The notes below the pieces were generated by a model that was not told the DNA's origin, ran no database searches, and saw nothing but the letters and a program-made list of their open reading frames with translations. A stretch of 64,000 bases of DNA, from positions 248,001 through 312,000 of the forward strand of contig AMYZ01000001.1 in the NCBI GenBank assembly GCA_000335715.1. Direction: 5' to 3'. Origin of the DNA: a beta proteobacterium L13. Lineage in GTDB: Bacteria; Pseudomonadota; Gammaproteobacteria; Burkholderiales; Chromobacteriaceae. The position numbers and the translations under genes are program-made. Shown one piece after another: positions 56,601-64,000 of the stretch; the first letter of the stretch is position 1, and each line of letters begins with the position of its first letter.

Positions 56601-56620
56601 TGCGGCCAAGGTTGGCCGCA
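56601..56620. repeat. Palindromic copy of the dispersed word after fbp
   Basis: TGCGGCCAAGGTTGGCCGCA is a near-perfect palindrome that contains AAGGTTGGCCGCA, the complement of the recurring word. It precedes the fbp terminator. Confidence 0.55.
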
Positions 56621-56633
56621 GCGAGTACCCAGC

Positions 56634-56662
56634 AAAACCGCCGGTCACGTACCGGCGGTTTT
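56634..56662 (+). terminator. Intrinsic terminator after fbp
   Basis: AAAACCGCCGGT and ACCGGCGGTTTT pair around CACGT and end in TTTT. Confidence 0.85.
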
Positions 56663-56777
56663 GCATTGTTCTGTGTTTATCTTCCTGCGTTGCAGCATTG
56701 CGCCTTCCTGCCCGTGGGCGAAACGCCTAAAATAGCGGCACAAACCCAACACAGCCCCTACGCTGGAGAACCCAATA

Positions 56778-58310
56778 ATGACCATCATCCGTCAGGACGA
56801 CTTCATCCAGAGCATTGCCGATGCCTTCCAGTACATCAGCTGCTACCACCCGAAAGACTATATCGAGGCGTTGTACCAGGCCTATCTGCACGAAGAGAGC
56901 CCGGCGGCCAAAGACGCCATGGCGCAGATCCTGATCAACAGCCGCATGTGTGCCGAAGGTCGCCGCCCGATTTGCCAGGATACCGGTATCGCCGTGGTGT
57001 TCCTGAAAGTGGGTATGAAAGTGCAGTGGGACAGCACCCTGTCGGTACAGGAAATGGTGAACGAGGGCGTGCGTCGTGCCTATAACAACCCGGACAACAA
57101 GCTGCGCGCCTCCGTGCTGCTGGACCCGGCAGGCAAGCGCCAGAACTCCAAAGACAACACCCCGGCCGTGGTGCACTTCGAAATCGTCGAAGGCGACGGT
57201 GTAGAAGTGACCTGTGCGGCCAAGGGCGGCGGCTCCGAGAACAAATCCAAGTTCTACGCGCTGAACCCGTCCGACAGCATCGTGGACTGGGTGGTGAAAA
57301 CCGTACCGACCATGGGCGCCGGCTGGTGTCCGCCAGGCATCCTGGGTATCGGCATTGGCGGTACCCCGGAAAAAGCCATGCTGCTGGCCAAAGAATCACT
57401 GATGGACCACGTGGATATCCATGAGCTCAAAGCCAAGGCCGCCAGCGGCGCCGAGCTGAGCCGCGTGGAGCAGCTGCGCCTGGAAATCTTCGAAAAAGTA
57501 AATGCGCTGGGTATCGGTGCCCAGGGCCTGGGTGGCCTGACCACCGTGCTGGACGTGAAGATCCTGGATTACCCGACTCACGCCGCCAGCCTGCCGGTCG
57601 CCATGATCCCGAACTGTGCCGCCACGCGCCATATCCATTTCCACCTGGACGGCAACGGCCCGGCCGTGCTGGAAACGCCAAAGCTGGAAGACTGGCCGGA
57701 AATCACTTACGACACCAGCAATGGCAAGCGTGTGAACCTGGACAGCATCACGCCGGAAGAGGTGGCCAGCTGGCAGCCGGGCGACGTACTGCTGCTGAAC
57801 GGCAAGATCCTGACCGGCCGCGACGCCGCGCACAAGCGCATGGTAGACATGCTGAACAAGGGCGAGAAGCTGCCGGTAGACTTCACCAACCGCTTCATCT
57901 ACTACGTGGGCCCGGTAGACCCGGTGCGTGACGAAGTGGTTGGCCCGGCCGGCCCGACCACTGCAACGCGCATGGACAAGTTCACCCGCCAGATGCTGGA
58001 ACAGACCGGCCTGTTGGGCATGATCGGCAAGGCCGAGCGTGGCCCAGCTGCCATCGACGCCATCAAGGACAACAAAGCCGTCTACCTGATGGCAGTGGGC
58101 GGTTCGGCCTACCTGGTGTCCAAAGCGATCAAGGCATCCAAGGTAGTGGGTTTTGCCGACCTGGGCATGGAAGCCATCTACGAGTTCGAAGTACAGGACA
58201 TGCCGGTAACCGTGGCCGTCGATTCGAGTGGCACCTCGGTACACAACACCGGCCCGGCCGAGTGGAGCGTGAAAATCGCCGATATCGCGCGCGCCAAGCA
58301 GCAAGCCTGA
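56778..58310 (+). CDS. Class I (Fe-S) fumarate hydratase
   Basis: The 510-residue enzyme is a class I fumarase of the FumA/FumB type, interconverting fumarate and malate with a [4Fe-4S] cluster. Features: RRPICQDTGIAVVFLKVGMK, PKDYIEALYQAYLHEESPAA, GGGSENKSKFYALNP, PTMGAGWCPPGILGIGIGGT, and the C-terminal domain with GPTTATRMDKFTRQMLEQTG and VGGSAYLVSKAIKASKVVGF. It is a single-gene unit ending in a strong terminator. Confidence 0.96.
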   Translation: MTIIRQDDFIQSIADAFQYISCYHPKDYIEALYQAYLHEESPAAKDAMAQILINSRMCAEGRRPICQDTGIAVVFLKVGMKVQWDSTLSVQEMVNEGVRRAYNNPDNKLRASVLLDPAGKRQNSKDNTPAVVHFEIVEGDGVEVTCAAKGGGSENKSKFYALNPSDSIVDWVVKTVPTMGAGWCPPGILGIGIGGTPEKAMLLAKESLMDHVDIHELKAKAASGAELSRVEQLRLEIFEKVNALGIGAQGLGGLTTVLDVKILDYPTHAASLPVAMIPNCAATRHIHFHLDGNGPAVLETPKLEDWPEITYDTSNGKRVNLDSITPEEVASWQPGDVLLLNGKILTGRDAAHKRMVDMLNKGEKLPVDFTNRFIYYVGPVDPVRDEVVGPAGPTTATRMDKFTRQMLEQTGLLGMIGKAERGPAAIDAIKDNKAVYLMAVGGSAYLVSKAIKASKVVGFADLGMEAIYEFEVQDMPVTVAVDSSGTSVHNTGPAEWSVKIADIARAKQQA

Positions 58311-58313
58311 TAC

Positions 58314-58326
58314 TGCGGCCAACCCT
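58314..58326 (+). repeat. Dispersed word after the fumarase gene
   Basis: TGCGGCCAACCCT matches TGCGGCCAACCTT at 12 of 13 bases, three nt after the fumarase stop codon. Confidence 0.45.
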
Positions 58327-58334
58327 GGCTAGCC

Positions 58335-58367
58335 AAAAAGCCTTCCCTTGCCGGGGAAGGCTTTTTT
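58335..58367 (+). terminator. Intrinsic terminator after the fumarase gene
   Basis: AAAAAGCCTTCCC and GGGAAGGCTTTTTT form a strong stem with a short loop and T-run. Confidence 0.9.
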
Positions 58368-58425
58368 CTTGGTGTTGCCGCTGTTTTGCAAACGCACAGT
58401 AAACCGTGCTGCAGCCAACAACGCG

Positions 58426-58518
58426 CTAGCGGCGAAACAGCTGGCGCTTGACGCGTTGCCACAGCCACTTGGCGGCAATGCCTGCCAGCATCAGGGCGAT
58501 ACGTTTTTTTACCGACAT
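58426..58518 (-). CDS. Very small basic protein downstream of the DUF411 gene
   Basis: A 30-codon ORF encodes MSVKKRIALMLAGIAAKWLW, then QRVKRQLFRR: a short hydrophobic helix flanked by basic residues. Its ATG is two bases after the DUF411 stop and the ribosome site AGGGGG lies inside the end of that gene, so coupled translation is likely. Function unknown; it may be a membrane microprotein. Its small size keeps confidence moderate. Confidence 0.5.
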   Translation of the reverse strand: MSVKKRIALMLAGIAAKWLWQRVKRQLFRR

Positions 58519-58520
58519 GG

Positions 58521-58955
58521 CTAGCCCCCTTTCACGATGGCATACACATACTGCCGCCCGCTGCGGGTGAAGGCGACAACCTGATAAGTGTCACTTCTAC
58601 CGGTTTCCATGCCGGGGCTACCCTGTGGCATGCCTGCCACTGCCAGGCCGCTGATGGCGGGGCGATCGCGCAAGATCTGCTGCACCATGGCGGCCGGCAC
58701 GTGTCCTTCGATAATGTAGCCACCGATTTGCGCAGTATGGCAGGAGCGCAAGGAGGGCGGCACACCCAGCCGGTCTTTCAGCTGTGCCATATCGCTGCGG
58801 TCCTGGCTTTGCAGCGCAAGCTGGTTGGCACGCATATGCGCGGCCCACTTGCCGCAACAGCCGCATGACGGGTCTTTATAAAGTTGGCCGCTGTTTGTTG
58901 CCAGCGCAGGCAGGCTGATCGTGAGGGCCAGAAAAAGCAGACGGGCAGTACGCAT
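58521..58955 (-). CDS. DUF411 putative metal-binding periplasmic protein
   Basis: The 144-residue precursor has a Sec signal (cleavage near ALA, residue 19) and the DUF411 signature YKDPSCGCCGKWAAHMRANQ (Cys31, Cys33, Cys34). The middle reads GVPPSLRSCHTAQIGGYIIE and GHVPAAMVQQIL. The family is linked to copper and other metals in envelope proteins. I chose the ATG at 58955 so the signal peptide is intact. It diverges from the histidine kinase gene. Confidence 0.88.
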   Translation of the reverse strand: MRTARLLFLALTISLPALATNSGQLYKDPSCGCCGKWAAHMRANQLALQSQDRSDMAQLKDRLGVPPSLRSCHTAQIGGYIIEGHVPAAMVQQILRDRPAISGLAVAGMPQGSPGMETGRSDTYQVVAFTRSGRQYVYAIVKGG

Positions 58956-59073
58956 AAGGGCTTCACCAAAGAGAATGCTGCATGGACGCGTATTACCGTG
59001 GCGAGTTCCTGCACCAGCTATGCGATACTCTCGCTCTTGCCGGCCAAGCGGGCCGAGTGACACGGGGTGGGAA

Positions 59074-60903
59074 GTGCGATTACGGTTTATTTTATGGCTC
59101 TGGCTGCTTTGCCTTGCGCCCGCGTGGGCGGCACAAACCCAGGTATTGTCCAGCGCTTATCTGGTAGACGAGCAGGGCAAGCTGGATTTGTCCGAGGTAC
59201 GCCAGCAACTGTTCACCCCGCTGCCCGGCATCCTGGCGCGGGGTTATACCCCTACGGCGACCTGGCTGCGCATCATCGTGCAAAACGGTGCCCCGGGCGA
59301 GCCCTTGGTGCTGCGCATCCGGCCGGGCTATCTGGACGAGGTGCGCCTGTACTGGCAAGACAGCCAGGGGCGCTGGCAGCAGCAAGTCGACGGTGACCGC
59401 TACCCCTACGTGGCGCGCAGTTATCCCGGCATTACCCCGTCGTTCCTGGTGCGGCAAGAACAGCCGCAAACGGTGTACTACCTGCGCCTGTACACCACCA
59501 GTACCAGCATGCTCAGCGTGGAAGCCCAGCCACTGCAGCAGGCTCTGCAGACGGATGTGCAGCAGGCTTCCTGGCAAATCATCTACTACGCCATTCTGCT
59601 GTGGCTGCTGGTATGGGCCATTGCCGATTACCGCGAAAGCCGTGACCGCGTAGTCGGGCTGTTCATCCCCTACCAGCTCTTGTCGGTGCTGGTGAACCTG
59701 GCCTTCATGGGCTATTACAGCATGCTGGCGCCGGCTAGCTACCCGCAGCTGGCCGATATCGCCACCAGCTGGACTTCAACGCTATTCTGCTTGGCCAGCT
59801 TGCTGTTTCACCGCCACTTGCTGCTGGGCTTTTCTCCGCCGCGGCTACTGCAATGGGTGCTGAAACTGTTACCCAGCTACTACCCGCTGTTATTCCTGAT
59901 GCTGGCATTCGGCATTATCCAGCCGGTGATGCAGACCAATACCATGGTGGCGCCGGTACAGGTGCTGCTGATGGCCATTACCGCCTGGCTGGTGCCGCCG
60001 CACCCGCTGCGTCGCCTGTTGCGCGTGCTGTATACCCTCTCCATCGGAGTCATTGCCATTACCATGCTGCCTTTGCTGGGTATCGGTAATGTGCTGGAAA
60101 TGAACCAGTACGGCCAACTGATGCAGTCGCTGCTGATCAGCGCACTGGCCTTTGTGCTATTGCAGCGCCGCTCCAGCCAGCTGCGCAGCGAGCGCCATGC
60201 CTTTGCCGTGGAGCTGGAGCTGGCAAGGCAGCAGATCGCGATCGAGCGCCAGCAAAGCGAAGAGCAGTCCCGCTTTATGGCCATGCTCACCCACGAGCTC
60301 AAAACGCCTATGTCGGTTATCCGTATGGCGCTGGGGAGCTTGCGCATGCAGCTGGGCGAACAGCGCATTCTGGCGCACGCCGAGCGGGCGGTAGACGACA
60401 TGAACGCGGTGGTAGAGCGCTGCACCCAGGCCGACCGTATCGAGCAGGGGCAGCTGGAGATCCAGCGCGAGACGATTGTGCTGGCCGAGCTGATAAACGA
60501 TGTGCGCGACAATAGCCGCGAACCGGAGCGGGTCGTGTTGCACCCGAGTACCGTGCCCTTGCTGCGCAGTGACAGCCAGCTCTTGCGGACGGTGTTATCG
60601 AATCTGATAGATAACGCTTTGAAGTACTCGCCGGCGGCCAGCGTAATTAATGTCAAATGGGGGGCGAAATCCGCTGGATTGTGGCTATCTGTTGACAATG
60701 TTGCCTCATCGGCAGGCATGCCCGATGCAAGTAAAGTGTTTACAAAGTATTATCGAAGTCCTGGTGCTCATAGCAAAACCGGTTCCGGCCTCGGGCTGTA
60801 TCTGGTGCGTGGCTTGTGTACCCAGCTGCAAGGGATGGTTTCTTACCGGCCTGAAGCCAATATCGTGAGATTTGAAGTATGGTTACCCGTATCAACCCGT
60901 TAA
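59074..60903 (+). CDS. 7TM-DISM sensor histidine kinase
   Basis: The 609-residue protein has a signal peptide, an extracellular DISMED2-like beta domain (about 20-170), seven membrane helices (about 175-375), and a kinase core. The H-box is LTHELKTPMSVIR (His407), followed by NLIDNALKYSP and GSGLGLYLVRG. I chose the GTG at 59074 because it starts directly at the signal peptide and has GGGG upstream; starts farther upstream overlap the divergent DUF411 gene. It overlaps its response regulator by 25 nt. Confidence 0.88.
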   Translation: MRLRFILWLWLLCLAPAWAAQTQVLSSAYLVDEQGKLDLSEVRQQLFTPLPGILARGYTPTATWLRIIVQNGAPGEPLVLRIRPGYLDEVRLYWQDSQGRWQQQVDGDRYPYVARSYPGITPSFLVRQEQPQTVYYLRLYTTSTSMLSVEAQPLQQALQTDVQQASWQIIYYAILLWLLVWAIADYRESRDRVVGLFIPYQLLSVLVNLAFMGYYSMLAPASYPQLADIATSWTSTLFCLASLLFHRHLLLGFSPPRLLQWVLKLLPSYYPLLFLMLAFGIIQPVMQTNTMVAPVQVLLMAITAWLVPPHPLRRLLRVLYTLSIGVIAITMLPLLGIGNVLEMNQYGQLMQSLLISALAFVLLQRRSSQLRSERHAFAVELELARQQIAIERQQSEEQSRFMAMLTHELKTPMSVIRMALGSLRMQLGEQRILAHAERAVDDMNAVVERCTQADRIEQGQLEIQRETIVLAELINDVRDNSREPERVVLHPSTVPLLRSDSQLLRTVLSNLIDNALKYSPAASVINVKWGAKSAGLWLSVDNVASSAGMPDASKVFTKYYRSPGAHSKTGSGLGLYLVRGLCTQLQGMVSYRPEANIVRFEVWLPVSTR

Positions 60904-61568
60904 ATGTCGTGGTCGTCGAAGACCACGATGTCCTGCGAGAAGTCACCCTGGACGCTTTGCGCGTGCAGGGTTATCACGTGCAAGGTGTGGATTGCGCAGA
61001 GGCGCTTGGCGACCTGCCGTTCCAGCCGGACCTGTACATAGTGGATTTGAACCTGCCGGGCGAGGATGGCATCAGCCTGTCGCGGCGGCTGCGTGCTGCC
61101 CAGCCCGAAGTGGGCATCATCATGACCACGGCGCGTAACAGCATTGCGGCCAAGGTGGAAGGCTATGCCAGCGGCGCGGATATCTACCTGACCAAACCCT
61201 GTTCGCTGGAAGAGCTGCTGGCGGCCGTGCGTTCGCTGGCGCGCCGGCTTACTGGCCAGGGCCCGGAGCATGGCTGGCTACTGCAAACCGACAAGCAGCA
61301 GCTGTCGGGCCCGGGTGGGCAGGTCGGGCTGACGTCATCCGAGTTTGCCCTGCTGGCAGGCTTGTCCCGCGCCCCGGGGCGGCAGCTGGAAACCTGGCAG
61401 ATGATAGAGCTGCTGGGCAAGCGGCTGGAGGAATACAGCAAGGCGAATCTGGAAGTGCAGCTGGTGCGCTTGCGCAAGAAACTGGTGCAGGCGGGCTGTG
61501 ACAACCAGGCGCTGAAAGCGGTGCGCGGGCAGGGCTACCAGCTGGCGGTAACGCTGGCTATCCAGTAG
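60879..61568 (+). CDS. OmpR/PhoB-type response regulator
   Basis: The 229-residue protein has a receiver with VVEDHD and phospho-acceptor Asp56 (YIVDLNLPGEDG), and a C-terminal winged helix with LTSSEFALLAGLSRAPGRQL and VQLVRLRKKLVQAG, then LKAVRGQGYQL. It overlaps the 7TM kinase gene, its cognate partner. It ends at a bidirectional terminator. Confidence 0.94.
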   Translation: MVTRINPLNVVVVEDHDVLREVTLDALRVQGYHVQGVDCAEALGDLPFQPDLYIVDLNLPGEDGISLSRRLRAAQPEVGIIMTTARNSIAAKVEGYASGADIYLTKPCSLEELLAAVRSLARRLTGQGPEHGWLLQTDKQQLSGPGGQVGLTSSEFALLAGLSRAPGRQLETWQMIELLGKRLEEYSKANLEVQLVRLRKKLVQAGCDNQALKAVRGQGYQLAVTLAIQ

Positions 61569-61581
61569 CACCGGCATCACC

Positions 61582-61594
61582 AAGGTTGGCCGCA
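61582..61594 (-). repeat. Dispersed word before the shared terminator
   Basis: AAGGTTGGCCGCA is an exact complement of TGCGGCCAACCTT, located between the regulator stop and the terminator at 61594. Confidence 0.5.
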
Positions 61595-61629
61595 AAAAAA
61601 CCCGCTTGCACGGCAAGCGGGTTTTTTTT
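61594..61629. terminator. Bidirectional intrinsic terminator
   Basis: A-run, CCCGCTTG, short loop, CAAGCGGG, then eight T. It serves the response regulator on the plus strand and the EF-hand gene on the minus strand. Confidence 0.92.
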
Positions 61630-61665
61630 AGCAGCCGGGCTGCCTGGCGCGGCGGTGGGGTGGTA

Positions 61666-62421
61666 TCAGGCGGCAGAGCGCATGCTGTTGCCTTCATCCG
61701 GTGCGCTAAAGTCGTCGTAGGCGCGCATCATCTCCATCAGCCGCTGTGCGATGCGCCCCTGCATGTCCGGGCTGCCGGACACGCTGCCGGTGTTGCTCTC
61801 ACTGCTGCCGCTGCTGTCGCTGCTGTCGGCTTGCTCTTGCTGGCGCTGGTAGGCCACGCTTTCGCTAACGCTCACTTTGCCATCACCATCGGTGTCTGCT
61901 GCGTCAAAGTTGTCTGCCAGCTGGCTGAACAGGCTGGCGGCCTGGGTATTGCCCGACTCTGCCGCAGCCGTGGCCATATCGCCCAGCTGGCTTTGGTCCA
62001 GGCCCTGATCCTGGCCCTGGCCCCCACGCCCGCCTGGCGGTGGCATGCCGCCGCCCATGCCCTGCATGCCACCTTGCATGCGCATGGCGTTGAACTGGCT
62101 ATCCAGCTGTTCCTGCAGCGACTTGATGCCGCTGGCCAGCTCGTCCTGGGTGACTTTGCCGTCGCTATCGCCATCCAGGCTGGCAAACACCTCGTCACTG
62201 CTGGCGGTGCTGCTGCTTGGCCCGCTACGCGCTAGCTGGCTGATGGCGCTGGCAAAATCGTCAGCCTCCAGATAGCCCTGCTTGCCGGTATCCAGCTTGC
62301 TGAAGATCTGCTCGGCGACTTCGCTGGCTTCCGGCCGCTGCCGCATGCCACGCGGCCCACCGCCCGGGCCCTGCATCATATTGGGCATGTAGCTGCTGGT
62401 ACTGCTTGTTACGCTGCTCAT
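61666..62421 (-). CDS. EF-hand calcium-binding protein
   Basis: The 251-residue protein has EF-hand loops: DTGKQGYLEADDF (degenerate), DGDSDGKVTQDEL and DTDGDGKVSVSES. A low-complexity linker rich in G, M and P and a Ser-rich stretch separate them. No classical Sec signal is visible. I chose the second ATG (62421) because AGGGAGA lies 6-7 nt before it and too close to the first. Function is unknown; calcium binding is likely. It lies next to a two-component system. Confidence 0.88.
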   Translation of the reverse strand: MSSVTSSTSSYMPNMMQGPGGGPRGMRQRPEASEVAEQIFSKLDTGKQGYLEADDFASAISQLARSGPSSSTASSDEVFASLDGDSDGKVTQDELASGIKSLQEQLDSQFNAMRMQGGMQGMGGGMPPPGGRGGQGQDQGLDQSQLGDMATAAAESGNTQAASLFSQLADNFDAADTDGDGKVSVSESVAYQRQQEQADSSDSSGSSESNTGSVSGSPDMQGRIAQRLMEMMRAYDDFSAPDEGNSMRSAA

Positions 62422-62567
62422 GGTCATTCTCCCTGAAGGGTAGGAAAGCCCGCCCGAGCCGTGCACGGCCAATACCTGTCACGGCCTGTAGCGGGTCATG
62501 ACACTGTATGGCTGGCTTGTCTGCATGATTTATCGAGTTTGTATCACGATGGATACAAACCACAGTG

Positions 62568-63623
62568 CTAGCGCGGCAGTACCAGTAGCGCAATCAGGCC
62601 GCCATCGCTGGCGTTGCTCAGGTAGAGCTCCCCGCCCATGCGCCGCGCGGCATCGCGGGCGATGGTCAGCCCCAGGCCGGTGCCGCCGGTGTGGCGGTTA
62701 CGCGAGTCTTCCAGCCGCACAAAGGGCTCGAATACCCGTGCCAGCTGTGCCTCCGGTATGCCCGGGCCGTGGTCGCGAATGGTGATCTCTACCGTGGTGT
62801 CGCTTTGCTGCAGGTGGATGTCGGCGCTTATGCCATAGCGCAGGGCGTTTTCCAGCAGGTTGTCCAGACAGCGGCGCAGGGTAGCGGGCAGGGTGCGCAG
62901 CTGGCTGGCTTGCCCGCTAAAGCGCACTGGCTGGCCCAGCTCTTGGGCGTCTTCCGCCATGGCTTGCAGCAGGGCTTCGATATCCAGCTGCTCCCAGCCT
63001 TCTTGCTGGCTGTTGTCGCGCAGGTAGGCCAGGGTGGCGTCCAGCATGGCCGCCATCTCGTCTATATCCTGGTTCAGCCGTTGTTGCAGCGCGCTGTCGT
63101 CGATCTGGGTACCGCGCAGGCGAATGCGCGTCAGCGGCGTGCGCAGGTCGTGCGATACCGCAGCCAGAAAGTGGCTGCGCTCGTCCATCTGGCGGCGCAG
63201 TTTGGCGCGCATATCGTTGAACAGCTGCGCGGCCTGGCGCGTTTCCAGCGGGCCGCTTTCGTCTATGGGCGGGGCGTCCAGCGTACGGCCCAGTTCGCGT
63301 GCGCCCTGGGTGAGCTGCTCGATAGGGCGTACCAGACGGCGCGCGCCGTACCAGGCCAGTTGCGAAACAGCGGCCAACTGTAGGGCAAAACCGGCCCAGA
63401 ATTCCGGCGGCAGGCGGCGTTTGCCCCTGCCCGGTGGCGGGCGCTCGTCAGGTGGGGGCCGCGCATGATCGGCCGAGCGTGGCGGGGGCGGGGCTTCGGG
63501 TGGCGGGCCGTCGGGCGCAAATACCACGAACAGGCCGGTCATCACCAGGTGGCTGCACAGCAGGGCTGCCAGTACCAGGCCAAACAGGCGGGTAAATACG
63601 GTATCGGGTACAGGCCATTTCAT
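62568..63623 (-). CDS. Sensor histidine kinase with proline-rich periplasmic loop
   Basis: The 351-residue kinase has two membrane helices (about 14-36 and 74-94), a HAMP region, H-box FLAAVSHDLRTPLTRIRLRG (His158), then NLLENALRYGISADIHLQQ and GGTGLGLTIARDAARRMGG. The periplasmic loop (residues 37-72) is short and remarkably proline-rich (PPPEAPPPPRS, RPPPDERPPPGRGKRR). It lies 10 nt after the response regulator gene, its partner. Confidence 0.92.
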   Translation of the reverse strand: MKWPVPDTVFTRLFGLVLAALLCSHLVMTGLFVVFAPDGPPPEAPPPPRSADHARPPPDERPPPGRGKRRLPPEFWAGFALQLAAVSQLAWYGARRLVRPIEQLTQGARELGRTLDAPPIDESGPLETRQAAQLFNDMRAKLRRQMDERSHFLAAVSHDLRTPLTRIRLRGTQIDDSALQQRLNQDIDEMAAMLDATLAYLRDNSQQEGWEQLDIEALLQAMAEDAQELGQPVRFSGQASQLRTLPATLRRCLDNLLENALRYGISADIHLQQSDTTVEITIRDHGPGIPEAQLARVFEPFVRLEDSRNRHTGGTGLGLTIARDAARRMGGELYLSNASDGGLIALLVLPR

Positions 63624-63633
63624 GCGGTGGCTT

Positions 63634-64000
63634 TCAGTTGATCTTGCAGTCCAGCAGGTAGCCTTCGCCGCGCACAGTTTTCAGCAGCTGCGGCTGCTTG
63701 GGGTCGTCACCCAGCTTCTGGCGCAGGCGCGAGACCAGCAGGTCGATGCTGCGGTCAAATGCCTCTACCGCGCGGCCGCGGGCGGCATCCATCAGCTGTT
63801 CGCGGCTGAGTATGCGTTGCGGGCGTGCCAGAAAGGCGCACAGCAGGCGGTACTCGGCATTGGACAGCGGCACCAGCAGTTGCCCGGGGGTGGTGATCTG
63901 GCGTTTCTGGTGGCTAAGCCGCCAGCCGGCAAACTGTACGGTGTCCTGGTCGGCCGCCGAGCCTGGCTTGCCGCGCACCCGGCGCAGTACGGTGTGAATG
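63634..64000 (-). CDS. OmpR/PhoB-type response regulator (C-terminal part, runs off window)
   Basis: Only the DNA-binding half is in the window; the receiver lies beyond the right edge and the frame is open to it (IHTVLRRVRGKPG). The winged helix shows LSNAEYRLLCAFLARPQRIL and SREQLMDAARG, then FDRSIDLLVSRLRQKLGDDP and LLKTVRGEGYLL. It precedes its kinase by 10 nt on the same strand. Confidence 0.93.
   Translation of the reverse strand, partial: IHTVLRRVRGKPGSAADQDTVQFAGWRLSHQKRQITTPGQLLVPLSNAEYRLLCAFLARPQRILSREQLMDAARGRAVEAFDRSIDLLVSRLRQKLGDDPKQPQLLKTVRGEGYLLDCKIN

Overview
The window reads like a chromosome segment of a GC-rich, facultatively denitrifying betaproteobacterium, most likely of the Neisseriales/Chromobacteriaceae type. 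That placement is inferred from the gene set (cd1 nitrite reductase, cytochrome-c-type NO reductase, class I fumarase, PpsR/PpsA) and from gene order; no rRNA is present to test it.

Positions 1-23,400 form an anaerobic-respiration block. A divergent nirE / norCB pair is followed by norEFQD, a DUF3079 gene and the nirS-M-C-F-[DL]-[GH]-J-N operon. Next come a Dnr-type Crp/Fnr regulator, an anaerobic ribonucleotide reductase operon (nrdD, a separate glycyl-radical ORF, nrdG), the oxygen-independent ubiquinone genes ubiU-ubiV-ubiT, and a molybdate transporter (modABC) with a decayed modE. Four perfect TTGAT-N4-ATCAA boxes (283, 6260, 12062, 18411) sit in front of nirE/norC, nirS, nirJ and nrdD/ubiU. 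They tie nitrite and NO reduction, heme d1 synthesis, anaerobic dNTP supply and anaerobic quinone synthesis into one apparent regulon, probably read by the local Dnr and/or Fnr.

Positions 23,600-42,250 look acquired. First is a plasmid/prophage-like module: DUF932, DUF3768, YqaJ nuclease, Gp3-like protein, XRE regulator, two MORN-type secreted proteins, YfjP-like GTPase and AlpA. Second is an AraC-controlled redox cassette with a decayed AraC copy. Third is a two-gene Gabija-like anti-phage system (OLD-family nuclease plus UvrD-like helicase) with a cysteine-containing third ORF. A P4-type tyrosine integrase with a long inverted repeat upstream closes the region against cysN.

Positions 42,300-64,000 return to housekeeping genes: cysDN, a response regulator and a very large hybrid sensor kinase, a perfectly duplicated tRNA-Glu/tRNA-Arg pair, a NUDIX hydrolase, ppsR/ppsA, fbp, class I fumarase, a DUF411 protein, two further two-component systems and an EF-hand protein. 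Intergenic spots in the core parts, but none found in the acquired part, repeatedly carry the word TGCGGCCAACCTT or its complement, often as an inverted pair. This could be a terminator/uptake-type dispersed repeat.

The most notable observations are the class III ribonucleotide reductase whose glycyl-radical segment is a separate translationally coupled ORF, the Gabija-like cassette with its extra ORF, the dispersed word, the eight-copy TPV repeat in NirN, and the retained ModE-type operator beside a truncated modE.
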